Below, in pieces: positions 6,165 to 13,912 of a stretch of 14,092 bases of DNA. The DNA is from Candidatus Zixiibacteriota bacterium. GTDB taxonomy: Bacteria; Zixibacteria; MSB-5A5; GN15; JAAZOE01. Both the position numbers and the translations under genes were made by a program. The stretch covers positions 1 to 14,092 of the forward strand of contig JAAZOE010000528.1 in the NCBI GenBank assembly GCA_012797915.1, read 5' to 3'. How positions within the stretch are numbered: the stretch's first letter is position 1; each line of letters starts with the position of its first letter. Under the pieces are notes generated by a model that was not told the origin of the DNA, ran no database searches, and saw only the letters and a list, made by a program, of their open reading frames with translations.

Positions 6165-7697
6165 TCACTCCAGGCCGATATCGGCAAATCCCATCCAGGT
6201 AAGCGTGAAATCGAACCAGGCGGTACCGGCCGACCGTCCGGCGACATTGTCCCGATTCTTGATATCTTTCCAGCCCGCATCAACAGAGAAGAACAGGTGA
6301 TTGGCGGCATAACCGGCCAGTGGGAGAAATCCCCCCGCGCGCAGGGCCACAGCGGTTGTTTTTTCGACCACCCCGGTCGGAAACGGCTCATCATAATCGC
6401 CGGTGACGGCCATCCAGGGTTCATCCCAGGAAGCGTGCAGTGATCCCTGGCCATAACGGCAGTAAGCCAGTTCGCACTCGATCCACATTATCCGGTCCGG
6501 CCAGAACCGGGCGGTCAAGGCCACCGAGTCGGCATCCGGCCCCAGAGGATGCCCCAGCGGTTTGTTATGGTACAGATACCGGTTGCGGGGATACACTTGA
6601 TGGTAAGTGCGATTGGTCAGGCGGACATATTCGAGGCGCAGATCGGGGAGCCATGAGCGCATCCGCCCGGCCCTGAACAGACCCGCCATCAGGCCCCATT
6701 CATCCGGTTCCTGATCCCCCTGGGACTTATCGTCCAACTGGAAATCATCGATGATCGCCTGGCCGTACAGAACCGTGCCCCATCCCGGCAGGGCGGTGAC
6801 ATCAAATCCCACGATGGTGTTGTCGTCGGTTTTTTCATTCATCTGGACGCCGTGGAAAATCTGGAGGGGGTTGAGGTAATACAGTTCCGGCGAACGTCCC
6901 TCACCGCCAAAAAGGATTGTCTCCGTGATGCCGATCCGCAGCCGGCGGTGGAGTCGCAGGTCAAGGCGATGGGCGGCCAGATAGCGGTTGTCGTTGAACG
7001 CGTAATCGGGAAAGCGGATCCGATCGAGGCTGTCGGGGCGGCTTTTATCCAACCGGGCGAATAAGAAATGAAAGGCCAGCCGTCCGGTGCGGTAGGAGGC
7101 GGCCAGCAGATCGAGCGGGTCGGCGGTTTCGGACAAGATCAGATTCACCGGCCGGGGACCCCAGACCGGCCGGAGTCGTCCGAGGGTGACGGTCACCTTG
7201 TTGCCGGTATAGGACAGTGCGGCCAAGGCGGTTTCGCCGGCCAGGCCGCGATATTTTTTACCGGTGTAGGCCGGGTCGAGCGCCCGGGCGCGATCCAGCG
7301 AGAGTATCGCGAAGGCGCCGAAGTTTTTTGCCGGGCGGAAGGTCATCCCGCCGAAGAGGGAGGGAAGATCATCGGCGCGATGGTGCCTTTCCGCCCGGTA
7401 TCGGATTGATCCCAGAATGAAGAGGTGAGCGAAATCGATTCGCTCGGCGTCGATCGCCCGCACCGAAGGGGGGGGGTCGTCGCCGAGTATGGCTTTGCAG
7501 GTTTCCAGGGAAAACGGACCGACCGAAGGGTAACGGGTCAACTCCAGGTCGACGGCCATGGCGCGGAACATGAGGTCATAGGTGATCGAGAAGGGGGCGT
7601 ATCCTTCGGGGCAGACGACATCGGCCGCGGCCGCCGCCGGCAGCATCACCTCCAGCGCGACCAGCGCCGGCAGAAGTTTCGAGAATCCCATTCTCAT
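6165..7697 (-). CDS. Wzi-type capsule assembly outer-membrane protein
   Basis: The 510-residue protein has a signal peptide (hydrophobic 8-25, ending AAAAADV) and the pattern of the Wzi capsule-assembly family, large outer-membrane barrels that tether or organise surface polysaccharide. Diagnostic segments are GRLRPVWGPRPVNLILSE (173-190) with the following TADPLD, RYLAAHRLD (238-246), ITETILFG (257-264), YYLNPLQ (273-279), the DDN at 291-293 and YGQAIIDDFQLDD (311-323). The remainder is alternating barrel-like strands. The length is close to that of Wzi (about 480). It is the last gene of the polysaccharide locus and begins 31 bases after the glycosylphosphotransferase stop, so it is probably co-transcribed with it. 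A start at the second Met (7691) is equally possible; no strong Shine-Dalgarno sequence decides it. Family membership is likely; which polymer it handles is not known. Confidence 0.75.
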   Translation of the reverse strand: MRMGFSKLLPALVALEVMLPAAAAADVVCPEGYAPFSITYDLMFRAMAVDLELTRYPSVGPFSLETCKAILGDDPPPSVRAIDAERIDFAHLFILGSIRYRAERHHRADDLPSLFGGMTFRPAKNFGAFAILSLDRARALDPAYTGKKYRGLAGETALAALSYTGNKVTVTLGRLRPVWGPRPVNLILSETADPLDLLAASYRTGRLAFHFLFARLDKSRPDSLDRIRFPDYAFNDNRYLAAHRLDLRLHRRLRIGITETILFGGEGRSPELYYLNPLQIFHGVQMNEKTDDNTIVGFDVTALPGWGTVLYGQAIIDDFQLDDKSQGDQEPDEWGLMAGLFRAGRMRSWLPDLRLEYVRLTNRTYHQVYPRNRYLYHNKPLGHPLGPDADSVALTARFWPDRIMWIECELAYCRYGQGSLHASWDEPWMAVTGDYDEPFPTGVVEKTTAVALRAGGFLPLAGYAANHLFFSVDAGWKDIKNRDNVAGRSAGTAWFDFTLTWMGFADIGLE

Positions 7698-7728
7698 CGT
7701 TTCTATCCGCGCGTGCGTCCGCGGCCGG

Positions 7729-9117
7729 TCACGAAGCGCCGTTGCGCTTCAGGACGGCGGGGACGGTTTTCATCAGAATCTTGGTATCCAGCCAGAGCGA
7801 CCAGTTGTCGATGTACTGCAGATCGAGTTTCATCCAGTCTTCGAAATCGATCCGGTTGCGGCCGTTGACCTGCCAGAGACAGGTCAGCCCCGGCTTGACG
7901 GCCAGCTTGCGCCGCTGCCAGCGGTCATAGGCGGCAACTTCTTTCGGCAACGGCGGCCGCGGCCCGACCAGCGACATCTCCCCTCTGAGGATGTTGATCA
8001 ACTGCGGCAGTTCATCGACCGAGGTCTTGCGCAGGATGGTCCCGACGCGGGTGATGCGGGGATCGTTGGCGATCTTGAAAACCGGTCCGGACATTTCGTT
8101 GCGGTCCCGCAGCTGTTCCTTCAGCTGCTCGGCGTTGGGCACCATGGTGCGGAATTTGTACATGAGGAACGGCTTGCCGTTTTTTCCGCTGCGGGTCTGC
8201 CGGAAGAAGACCGGCCCGCCGTCTTCGAGTTTGATGGCGGCGGCGGCGAGCAGACCGACCGGCACGGCCGCGATAATGGCGACGGCTGCCAGCAGGCGGT
8301 CGAGGCAGGCCTTGACGAACAGCCGCAGACGGTCATCGGGGGCCGACGAGTAGACAACGGCCGGGAAATCCATGAATCGGGTCGGGTTCGGCCGGGAGAT
8401 GGACGGCAGGTAGAAGTCGGTCAGGAGACAGACCGCCACCCCCATCTCCTCCCCCACCGCGAAAGCGTGGGTGGTTAAGGGAAGGTCCTTCGGTTCGACG
8501 GCGATGATGATATAATCAACCTGGTTGCCGGCGATATAGTCGGACAGGCCGTCGGGATGTCCCAGAAGGGGCAGGTCGCGGTATCGCCACAGGCCGGTGC
8601 GGCGGTAATCGAGGAAACCGATAACCTGAATCCCCCAATGCGGATTATCGCCGATGCGGTCGGCGACGTCGCGGGCGCGGGGGCCGGTGCCGATAATCAA
8701 CACTTTGCGGACCGAACCGCCTTTTCGCCGGTACTGGCGCAGCGCCGCCGCCAACGACAGTCGAAACAGAGTCAGGGCGGCCAGATCGGCGGCGAAAAAG
8801 ATCAGGACCGTGTGGGCATCGAGCGGGATGGTCGTGAAGAAGATAACGGCCGTGAAGGCGAAGAATGCCTTCATCAGGCCGCGCATCAGTTCCTTGAGAA
8901 TGACGCCGAATGATTTGAGCCGGTAATAATACGATTCGGCCGGCCAGTAGAGGGCCACGCCCCAGAAGGCGATGGTCATGACCAGAAGCAATCCGGTTTG
9001 CGGGATGGTCAGGACGACCTTGTTGACCACGATCACGGCGATCAGGGTGATATAGGTGAGGACCAGGTCTCCCAACAGATTCAATCGCCGCCAGAAATTT
9101 TGTCGTTCGCGGAGCAT
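7729..9117 (-). CDS. Polyprenyl glycosylphosphotransferase (initiating sugar-phosphate transferase)
   Basis: The 462-residue membrane enzyme would transfer a sugar-1-phosphate from a nucleotide sugar to undecaprenyl phosphate, starting the repeat unit at the inner membrane (WbaP/WcaJ/EpsE-type). Four N-terminal hydrophobic segments (about 17-36, 42-58, 84-98, 102-120) precede a CoA-binding-like Rossmann domain (VLIIGTG, 139-145; to about 250). Then come a re-entrant hydrophobic helix (272-297) and the catalytic domain: KLEDGGPVFFRQ (296-307), MYKFRTM (319-325), SVDELPQ (366-372) with the D368-E369 pair, LVGPRP (383-388) and LWQVNGRN (414-421). All key motifs are intact. GGAGG lies a few bases before the ATG. 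It follows the DegT-fragment gene after 76 bases and precedes the Wzi-like gene by 31. The sugar cannot be told from sequence. Confidence 0.92.
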   Translation of the reverse strand: MLRERQNFWRRLNLLGDLVLTYITLIAVIVVNKVVLTIPQTGLLLVMTIAFWGVALYWPAESYYYRLKSFGVILKELMRGLMKAFFAFTAVIFFTTIPLDAHTVLIFFAADLAALTLFRLSLAAALRQYRRKGGSVRKVLIIGTGPRARDVADRIGDNPHWGIQVIGFLDYRRTGLWRYRDLPLLGHPDGLSDYIAGNQVDYIIIAVEPKDLPLTTHAFAVGEEMGVAVCLLTDFYLPSISRPNPTRFMDFPAVVYSSAPDDRLRLFVKACLDRLLAAVAIIAAVPVGLLAAAAIKLEDGGPVFFRQTRSGKNGKPFLMYKFRTMVPNAEQLKEQLRDRNEMSGPVFKIANDPRITRVGTILRKTSVDELPQLINILRGEMSLVGPRPPLPKEVAAYDRWQRRKLAVKPGLTCLWQVNGRNRIDFEDWMKLDLQYIDNWSLWLDTKILMKTVPAVLKRNGAS

Positions 9118-9193
9118 TATCGTTCCTCCGGCAGGCGGGTGAGGGCGTTCATAGTGCGACTGTTTCCCCTTTTATCGAACATGACGTTCTCAT

Positions 9194-9700
9194 CTAATCA
9201 TCGGCCGCGACCGTATCACTCTTGAGGTCGTAGAAGTCCAAAAATCCGGCCAGGGTATCGACCATATGCTGCAGGTCGAGAATGCTCACCAGATGATGGC
9301 ACGGCAGGCAGATGGTGTCCGCCTCGCGTGCGTCCGTCGGCCGGGAAAGGAAGGAATAGTTGGCGGCCGTCTCGATTCCGGCCTCGGCCAGATGACGGCG
9401 CAGGGCGGCGGCCGAGAACGGCGCGGCATCCTTTACGCGGACGGAATACCCCAAGTACAAGACGTCGTCGATCACCGGCGGCAGGTCGATCCACCGGCGG
9501 AAGCGACGGAGGCGATGATTGAGGAAGCGGACGTTTTCGCGGCCGGCGGCGACCATCCTTCGGGCGGTCATCACCGCCGGGGTCGGCTCGGCCGGGGCTG
9601 CAGGCGACAGCGCGATCGGCCGCGTCGAACACATTGTCCGGACATCCCCCTTGACCAAAACGAAATCCAGCGCGAAGGACGGCGGGTGAGACGCGTTCAT
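9194..9700 (-). CDS. Stand-alone C-terminal domain of a DegT/DnrJ/EryC1-type aminotransferase
   Basis: The 168-residue protein matches only the small C-terminal domain of sugar aminotransferases. It has the helix ARRMVAAGRENVRFLNHRL (46-64), a DLPP segment (72-75), GYSVRVKD (84-91), LRRHLAEAGIETAANYSFLS (100-119), TICLPCHHLVSILDL (129-143) and a closing helix to about 154. Full-length members have about 370 residues; the PLP-binding large domain with its catalytic lysine is absent, and so is any trace of it upstream. The start at 9700 is well supported: AAGGAG lies six bases before, and the ATG overlaps the stop of the dehydratase homologue (ATGA), so the two are translationally coupled. A start at 9718 is less likely. 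It is either a decayed perosamine-synthase-type gene or a small protein with a new role. The conserved coupling signals argue that it is still translated. Confidence 0.65.
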   Translation of the reverse strand: MNASHPPSFALDFVLVKGDVRTMCSTRPIALSPAAPAEPTPAVMTARRMVAAGRENVRFLNHRLRRFRRWIDLPPVIDDVLYLGYSVRVKDAAPFSAAALRRHLAEAGIETAANYSFLSRPTDAREADTICLPCHHLVSILDLQHMVDTLAGFLDFYDLKSDTVAADD

Positions 9701-10710
9701 GCCGGACTCCTTTGCCAACCGCGATGGTCATCGACGGCCGGTTCGAGGCGATGCTTGGGGGACAGCCTCTCCAACTCCGCCTCGACCATCAACGAGACCA
9801 TGCCCTCGAACGTTACCTCCGGCTCCCAGAGGAATTTGTGCCGGGCGCGGGAGGCGTCGCCCAACAGCGGAATCGTCTCCGGCATCGCCTCCGCGGAGGC
9901 CTCGACCTCGACATGATCGCGACAGTCCAGACCGGCGGCGCCGAACGCCGCCCGGCAGAAATCCTCGAGGTCGTGCAGTTGCCCGGTGCCGATGACGTAG
10001 TCATCGGCGGTTGGATGCTGCAGCATCATCCAGAAAGCCCGCACGTAGTCGCCGGCGTAGCCCCAGTCGCGGCGGAGGGCCAGCGTCGGGAGAACCAGCT
10101 TTTCCTGCAGGCCCAATTTGACGGCGGCGGCGGCGCGAGTGATCGTTCGAGTGATCCGGTCGCGGCCGCAGCGGGGGGATTCGTGGTCGAAGAGGATGCC
10201 GTTGCAGGCTTTCAGGTCGTATTTATCGCGATAGGCGGCGGTGACCAGATGGCCGTGCAGTTTGGCCGCCCCGAACGGGGTGATCGGGCGGAACGGCGTC
10301 TTTTCCGTCTGGGGGTATTCGGCCGGTCGACCATAGATATCCGAAGCCGAAGCCTGGAAATATCGTATCGCGGGATCGACCATCCGGATCGCCTCCAACA
10401 GGCGGATGACCCCCAGCCCGCCGATTTCGGCGGTCATGGCCGGCAGCCGCCAGCCGCCATCGGCGGCCGACGGACAGGCCAGGTTGTAAATTTCCTCCGG
10501 CCGAACCTTGGCGATCAGCTGGATGAGCGAGAGCTGATCCAGAAGATCGGCCGGATACAAGTGGATGCGATGCAGGATATGGTTGATGCGGTCGAGCCGG
10601 TCCTGGGAGGAGAGGCGGACCGTCCCGTGGACGTTGTACCCCCGCGACAGCAGGAATTCCGCCAGATAGGAACCGTCCTGACCGGTGATCCCGGTAATCA
10701 GCGCTTTCAT
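9697..10710 (-). CDS. GDP-mannose 4,6-dehydratase homologue with altered catalytic residues
   Basis: The 337-residue short-chain dehydrogenase/reductase belongs with GDP-mannose 4,6-dehydratase: ALITGITGQDGSYLAEFLL (3-21), EIYNLA (73-78), YGRPAEYPQTEKTPF (126-140), the GDP-mannose-binding-type segment KACNGILFDHESPR (about 167-180) and RRDWGYAGDYVRAFWMMLQ. The genuine enzyme makes GDP-4-keto-6-deoxymannose, precursor of fucose, rhamnose and perosamine. However, the catalytic set Thr, Glu, Tyr and Lys reads A122, D124, F146 and K150, so the hydride-transfer tyrosine and the dehydration threonine are both gone. The YNLAAQSHV-like loop is also changed (YNLACPSAADGG). ATG 10710 is chosen because GAAGGAGA sits eight bases upstream; the 15 codons above it are not family-like. 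It overlaps the next gene by four bases. Homology is sure; activity as a dehydratase is doubtful. Confidence 0.85.
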   Translation of the reverse strand: MKALITGITGQDGSYLAEFLLSRGYNVHGTVRLSSQDRLDRINHILHRIHLYPADLLDQLSLIQLIAKVRPEEIYNLACPSAADGGWRLPAMTAEIGGLGVIRLLEAIRMVDPAIRYFQASASDIYGRPAEYPQTEKTPFRPITPFGAAKLHGHLVTAAYRDKYDLKACNGILFDHESPRCGRDRITRTITRAAAAVKLGLQEKLVLPTLALRRDWGYAGDYVRAFWMMLQHPTADDYVIGTGQLHDLEDFCRAAFGAAGLDCRDHVEVEASAEAMPETIPLLGDASRARHKFLWEPEVTFEGMVSLMVEAELERLSPKHRLEPAVDDHRGWQRSPA

Positions 10711-10889
10711 CCGCTCGTCTCCTTCATCGGTATCCTCACGTCTCTGCATCTCCATTCCGGCGACGATCGCCGCCGATGTCAGTTACTGGGGGTTTAGCAA
10801 GGGTGATGCCGATGAAAAGAACAATCGGTCAAACTTGTAACACATTATTCGGCAATGGATTGCGGCGAACGCCACGGGGGGCGAACTTT

Positions 10890-10927
10890 GAGGATCCGGC
10901 CTGCGATGGCCGGATGCGGCTCTTTTT
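10890..10927 (+). terminator. Terminator-like hairpin on the plus strand
   Basis: ATCCGGCC (10894-10901) pairs perfectly with GGCCGGAT (10908-10915) around TGCGAT. GAG (10890-10892) can pair with CTC (10920-10922), and TTTTT follows at 10923-10927. It is oriented to stop plus-strand transcription, yet no plus-strand gene lies before it. It may end a small plus-strand RNA or block antisense transcription into the glycosyltransferase gene. Confidence 0.5.
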
Positions 10928-10934
10928 ATCTCTG
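10920..10934 (+). repeat. 15-base direct repeat, copy 2 (first copy at 6052-6066)
   Basis: Identical to the 15 bases at the second RRM gene terminator (CTCTTTTTATCTCTG), and again at the foot of a hairpin with a T-run. Confidence 0.6.
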
Positions 10935-10955
10935 AGAAGGGGAATAGTTTTCCGA

Positions 10956-10993
10956 CTTCACACGCGATCGGTCGCATGCGACCGGCAGTGAAG
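10956..10993. other. Palindrome inside a longer inverted repeat after the GT4 gene
   Basis: CGGTCGCATGCGACCG (10969-10984) is a perfect 16-base palindrome. It is flanked by CTTCAC (10956-10961) and GTGAAG (10988-10993), also complementary, with a 7 versus 3 base internal loop. It begins 27 bases after the minus-strand stop at 11021. With no T-run behind it, it could be a stem that protects the transcript end, an attenuator, or a protein-binding operator. Confidence 0.45.
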
Positions 10994-11020
10994 CCATGGA
11001 GAGGTTATGACGGAGCCGGT

Positions 11021-12259
11021 TTACTGGGTGCGAGCGGCCAAAATCTGAAAATAAACGGTTTCCAAGGCCAAAATATGCCGTTCCAGCGTCGACGGGTCGG
11101 CCCAGAAACGGTCATAGGCGGCGCGACCGAGACGATTGACGAGATTGTCATCCTGGAGCAGGGTCAATTTGGCCGCCAGATCATCTGCGTCCCCTCCCCG
11201 GAACCAAAGTCCGGTAACGCCGTCGTTGACCGCCTCACGGGCGGCGCAGGTATCCGGGACAATCGCCGGCAGACTGCAGGCAGCGGCCTCCAAAACGGTC
11301 ATCCCCTGAGTCTCATAGCAGAGCGACGGCAAGACCAGCGCCCGCGCCGACCGCAAGTGCCGTCGCACCTCCTCGGGCGCCACCCACCCGGTGATGACGC
11401 CTTCGGGACACCTTGTCGCAACGTCCTGACGCTGTTCGCCATCGCCGATGAAGAGAGCGGGGATACGGGCCTTGGCGGCGGCCTCGGCGAAAAGAATCGC
11501 CCCTTTTTCGGGGGACAACCGTCCGACGAACGCGAACGGCTTGTTCATTCCGGGAACGGCGGGTGGTTCCTGCGTCGCCTGAATCGGATTGCGAACGTCA
11601 TACAACCGGGCATCGCCCGGAAGATACGGCGCCATGAGGTCGCGGCTGAATCCGGAAACAGTGATGACGTTTTCGATTCGGCCGGGGATTCCTCCCCACC
11701 GCTTCTGCATCATCTGCCTGGTCACCCGCCAGAGCTTCTGGGCGCGGCTGTTTTTATCGCAGTTGCAGGTCAGGCATGACGGCGACATCGCCCGAAGCGG
11801 GCATATGCGGCCTTTCGGAAAGTCATAGAATCCACCGTTGGGGCAGGCGGCGAAATAATCATGGAGCGTCAGGACTATGGAGAAACGTCGGTTCAAGGCA
11901 GCCGCAATCGGCGCGGCGGTGAGTGCTTTCGTCCAGCCGTGGATGTGAATAATCGTATCTGCCGGATCGAGTCGCTTCAAAACCTCCCGCATCCGCCGCG
12001 CGGCGGCACGGTTCCAGAGACCGTCGAAAACGGCTCGCAGGCGGTTGGGGTTGGCGGTGATCTCATGGCCGCCGAGGCAGACGACATCCACACCCTCCTG
12101 TTTCAACTCGGGCATGACCGGTCCGACGGCCGCGAAAACCGTCACCGGATATCCTCGCCCGGCCAATGCGATGGCCGAGGACAGGGCGACCATGGCCGTC
12201 CCGCCGTTGACATGGGCGAAATCATTGACGACGACCAGATGCGGTTTACGGCCGGTCAT
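11021..12259 (-). CDS. GT4-family glycosyltransferase
   Basis: This 412-residue GT-B fold enzyme would add a sugar from a nucleotide donor to the lipid-linked repeat unit in the cytosol. The N-terminal acceptor domain has VNDFAHVNGGTA (11-22) and HIHGWTKAL (105-113). The C-terminal donor domain has FVGRLSPEKG (244-253) and the retaining-GT4 EX7E motif with E316 and E324 (YETQGMTVLEAA), followed by LPAIVPDT. A cysteine cluster in the first domain (C139, C153, C162, C165, C167, from ACPNGG to CLTCNC) occurs in a recognisable GT4 subgroup and may bind a metal or be structural. It overlaps the end of the capsule-synthase-like gene by 14 bases, so the two are coupled. The donor and acceptor are unknown. 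Confidence 0.9.
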   Translation of the reverse strand: MTGRKPHLVVVNDFAHVNGGTAMVALSSAIALAGRGYPVTVFAAVGPVMPELKQEGVDVVCLGGHEITANPNRLRAVFDGLWNRAAARRMREVLKRLDPADTIIHIHGWTKALTAAPIAAALNRRFSIVLTLHDYFAACPNGGFYDFPKGRICPLRAMSPSCLTCNCDKNSRAQKLWRVTRQMMQKRWGGIPGRIENVITVSGFSRDLMAPYLPGDARLYDVRNPIQATQEPPAVPGMNKPFAFVGRLSPEKGAILFAEAAAKARIPALFIGDGEQRQDVATRCPEGVITGWVAPEEVRRHLRSARALVLPSLCYETQGMTVLEAAACSLPAIVPDTCAAREAVNDGVTGLWFRGGDADDLAAKLTLLQDDNLVNRLGRAAYDRFWADPSTLERHILALETVYFQILAARTQ

Positions 12260-13715
12260 GGTCGGGGGAAGATGATGGTTGAATCGCGGCCGGATCGGAT
12301 GCGGGGACGGGAGCGGGGGTGTCGATTTCCAGCGCCGCCAAAAACGCGTTCCGGAGGCGGACGATATTTTCGGGGTCCATCACGCGCGGGTAATGGGTCG
12401 GAGTCGACCAGAACGCCTCATACGAGGCGGACATCATGGCCTCGATGGCGGCGGCATCCGCGGCCAGATCGCGATCGAAGCCGTGGAGTATTTCGGACAC
12501 CAGCGGTTGCAGTTGGGTCAGATCGCTGCAGTACCGCACCGCGGAGAGGCTGCCGTAGTACATCGGGCTGAAGGTCACCACCGGAATCCCCAACAGTCCC
12601 GCCTCCAGGCCGGAAGTCCCCGAAACGGTGAAAACGATGGCGGCGCGGCGGTAGATGTCGAAGTTGGAAACATCGTGATGCAGGAGCTTGACTCCCGAGA
12701 TGCGCCTTAAAGCGCGGAAAAAGGAGAGACTTTTCATCCCCAGGAAATTGGGGTGTTCCTTGATCACGAGGGTGGTGTCGAACGGCAGGGCCCGGCGGAT
12801 GTTTTTGATCAATTCCAACTGGTCGCTAACGTGGGCGCCGAGGACGTCGATGGAGGCCTCCGGCTGGACGTGCAGGGGGTAGAACGCGATCCGATCGCGA
12901 ATCCATTCGAGACGGTGGTATCGCCGGATGTGCCGGGCATAGAAGGAGTTCAGAATCCGTTTCAGCATCAGGCGGATGCGGCCGGTGATATCATGGTGGG
13001 TGAGATTGGGACGGCGAAACAGCGCCTTCTGGCGAATCCGGTTGGTCAGCGACCGTTTCAGCCCGCCGGGGGTGATGACCGGCATGCGGCTGTAATAGGC
13101 GAAGAAATGCGGCCGGGGAAGATGCGCGGCGAATTCCTCGATCAGCCGTTGTCCCGAAAACTGACGGTCGGCTTCGGGGCGGGGATGGAGGTGTTGCTGG
13201 AGATACCCCTTGAAGAAGACGAACCGGTCGGCCGGGAAGCGAAGTCGTCCGGGGGCCAGACAGGCGATTCCCAGTTCCCGGCAGACGATATAGGCGACCA
13301 GATCGTTGAGGTTGGTCGCCTCGGCGAACAGATGGGTGATTTTGTTTTCGATCAGAAATCGTTTGATGTCGCGATAGTAGAGGCAGACATACTGGTCGAC
13401 ATGGGGCGGATTTTTGGCGGCGACGAATTGATCCATCAGCAGGGCTTTGGCGGCGGTCAGGCCGGCGATCGATTCGGCCCGGACAATCTGCGCACCGAGC
13501 GCCTCACGGGAGTCGTCATCGAGGAAATCACCTCGCGTGTAAATCAGCGGGAGGATATCCTCGCGGCGGATCCCCTGTTCGATCAGCCACCCGGTCCAGT
13601 ATGGGTCGGTGGTAATCCAAAAGACCCGGTGCCCCGCCTCGGTCAGGCCCAGGGAGATTTCATAAAAGACCCGGGTCAGATCGAATATCGAAACAAAGAC
13701 GACATTCCGTGTCAT
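12246..13715 (-). CDS. Capsule polysaccharide synthase-like (KpsC/KpsS-type) glycosyltransferase
   Basis: The 489-residue protein resembles the capsule-synthesis family that includes the Kdo transferases KpsC and KpsS. Residues 4-40 form a GT-B-like first Rossmann unit (VVFVSIFDLTRVFYEI, then AGHRVFWITTDPY). The diagnostic part is in the second half: FYPLHVQPEAS (278-288), LVIKEHPN (316-323) and the donor-site segment SGTSGLEAGLLGIPVVTF (365-382). The last 25 or so residues are Pro/Ser-rich and probably disordered. Kdo transferases build the lipid-linked primer of ABC-exported capsules; no kpsM/T-like exporter is in the window, and the same fold also occurs in other surface-glycan enzymes, so the exact donor is open. 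The ATG at 13715 is preceded by AGGGGAG at a long spacing (about 14 bases), with a small hairpin (13736-13754) just upstream of it. It overlaps the GT4 gene by 14 bases. Confidence 0.7.
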   Translation of the reverse strand: MTRNVVFVSIFDLTRVFYEISLGLTEAGHRVFWITTDPYWTGWLIEQGIRREDILPLIYTRGDFLDDDSREALGAQIVRAESIAGLTAAKALLMDQFVAAKNPPHVDQYVCLYYRDIKRFLIENKITHLFAEATNLNDLVAYIVCRELGIACLAPGRLRFPADRFVFFKGYLQQHLHPRPEADRQFSGQRLIEEFAAHLPRPHFFAYYSRMPVITPGGLKRSLTNRIRQKALFRRPNLTHHDITGRIRLMLKRILNSFYARHIRRYHRLEWIRDRIAFYPLHVQPEASIDVLGAHVSDQLELIKNIRRALPFDTTLVIKEHPNFLGMKSLSFFRALRRISGVKLLHHDVSNFDIYRRAAIVFTVSGTSGLEAGLLGIPVVTFSPMYYGSLSAVRYCSDLTQLQPLVSEILHGFDRDLAADAAAIEAMMSASYEAFWSTPTHYPRVMDPENIVRLRNAFLAALEIDTPAPVPASDPAAIQPSSSPDHDRP

Positions 13716-13912
13716 GGCTTCATTCCGGCTCCCCTCCGGAGCGGAACCCTCCGGTCATCGCCCTAGACGACCGGCCGCAACCAGAAAGGTCGCATACGGG
13801 ATTTGTCTTTTCAAGGCAAAAATCGATGATTCTCGGGTGCGAGGTATCGGTGGAGCGAATACGGGAAGGTGATGTCTCGGGCGACTCCGTGAAATCGTTT
13901 CCTTCGCCAACG

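Larger units (their letters stand above)
10711..11020. other. Gap within the polysaccharide locus, with two stem-loops
   Basis: No convincing gene is seen in these 310 bases. They hold a plus-strand terminator-like hairpin (10890-10927) and a palindromic stem (10956-10993), both described separately, plus the ribosome binding site of the dehydratase homologue at the left end. No clear promoter for the downstream minus-strand genes was found. Confidence 0.5.

Noticed and set aside
10776..10991. Plus-strand 71-residue frame in the gap of the polysaccharide locus
   Set aside because: It runs through the terminator-like hairpin and the palindrome, has no clear ribosome binding site and no recognisable motif.
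10756..11020. Known riboswitch (for example c-di-GMP type) ahead of the dehydratase homologue
   Set aside because: I could not find the conserved core bases of the classes I know on the minus strand; only generic stem-loops are seen.
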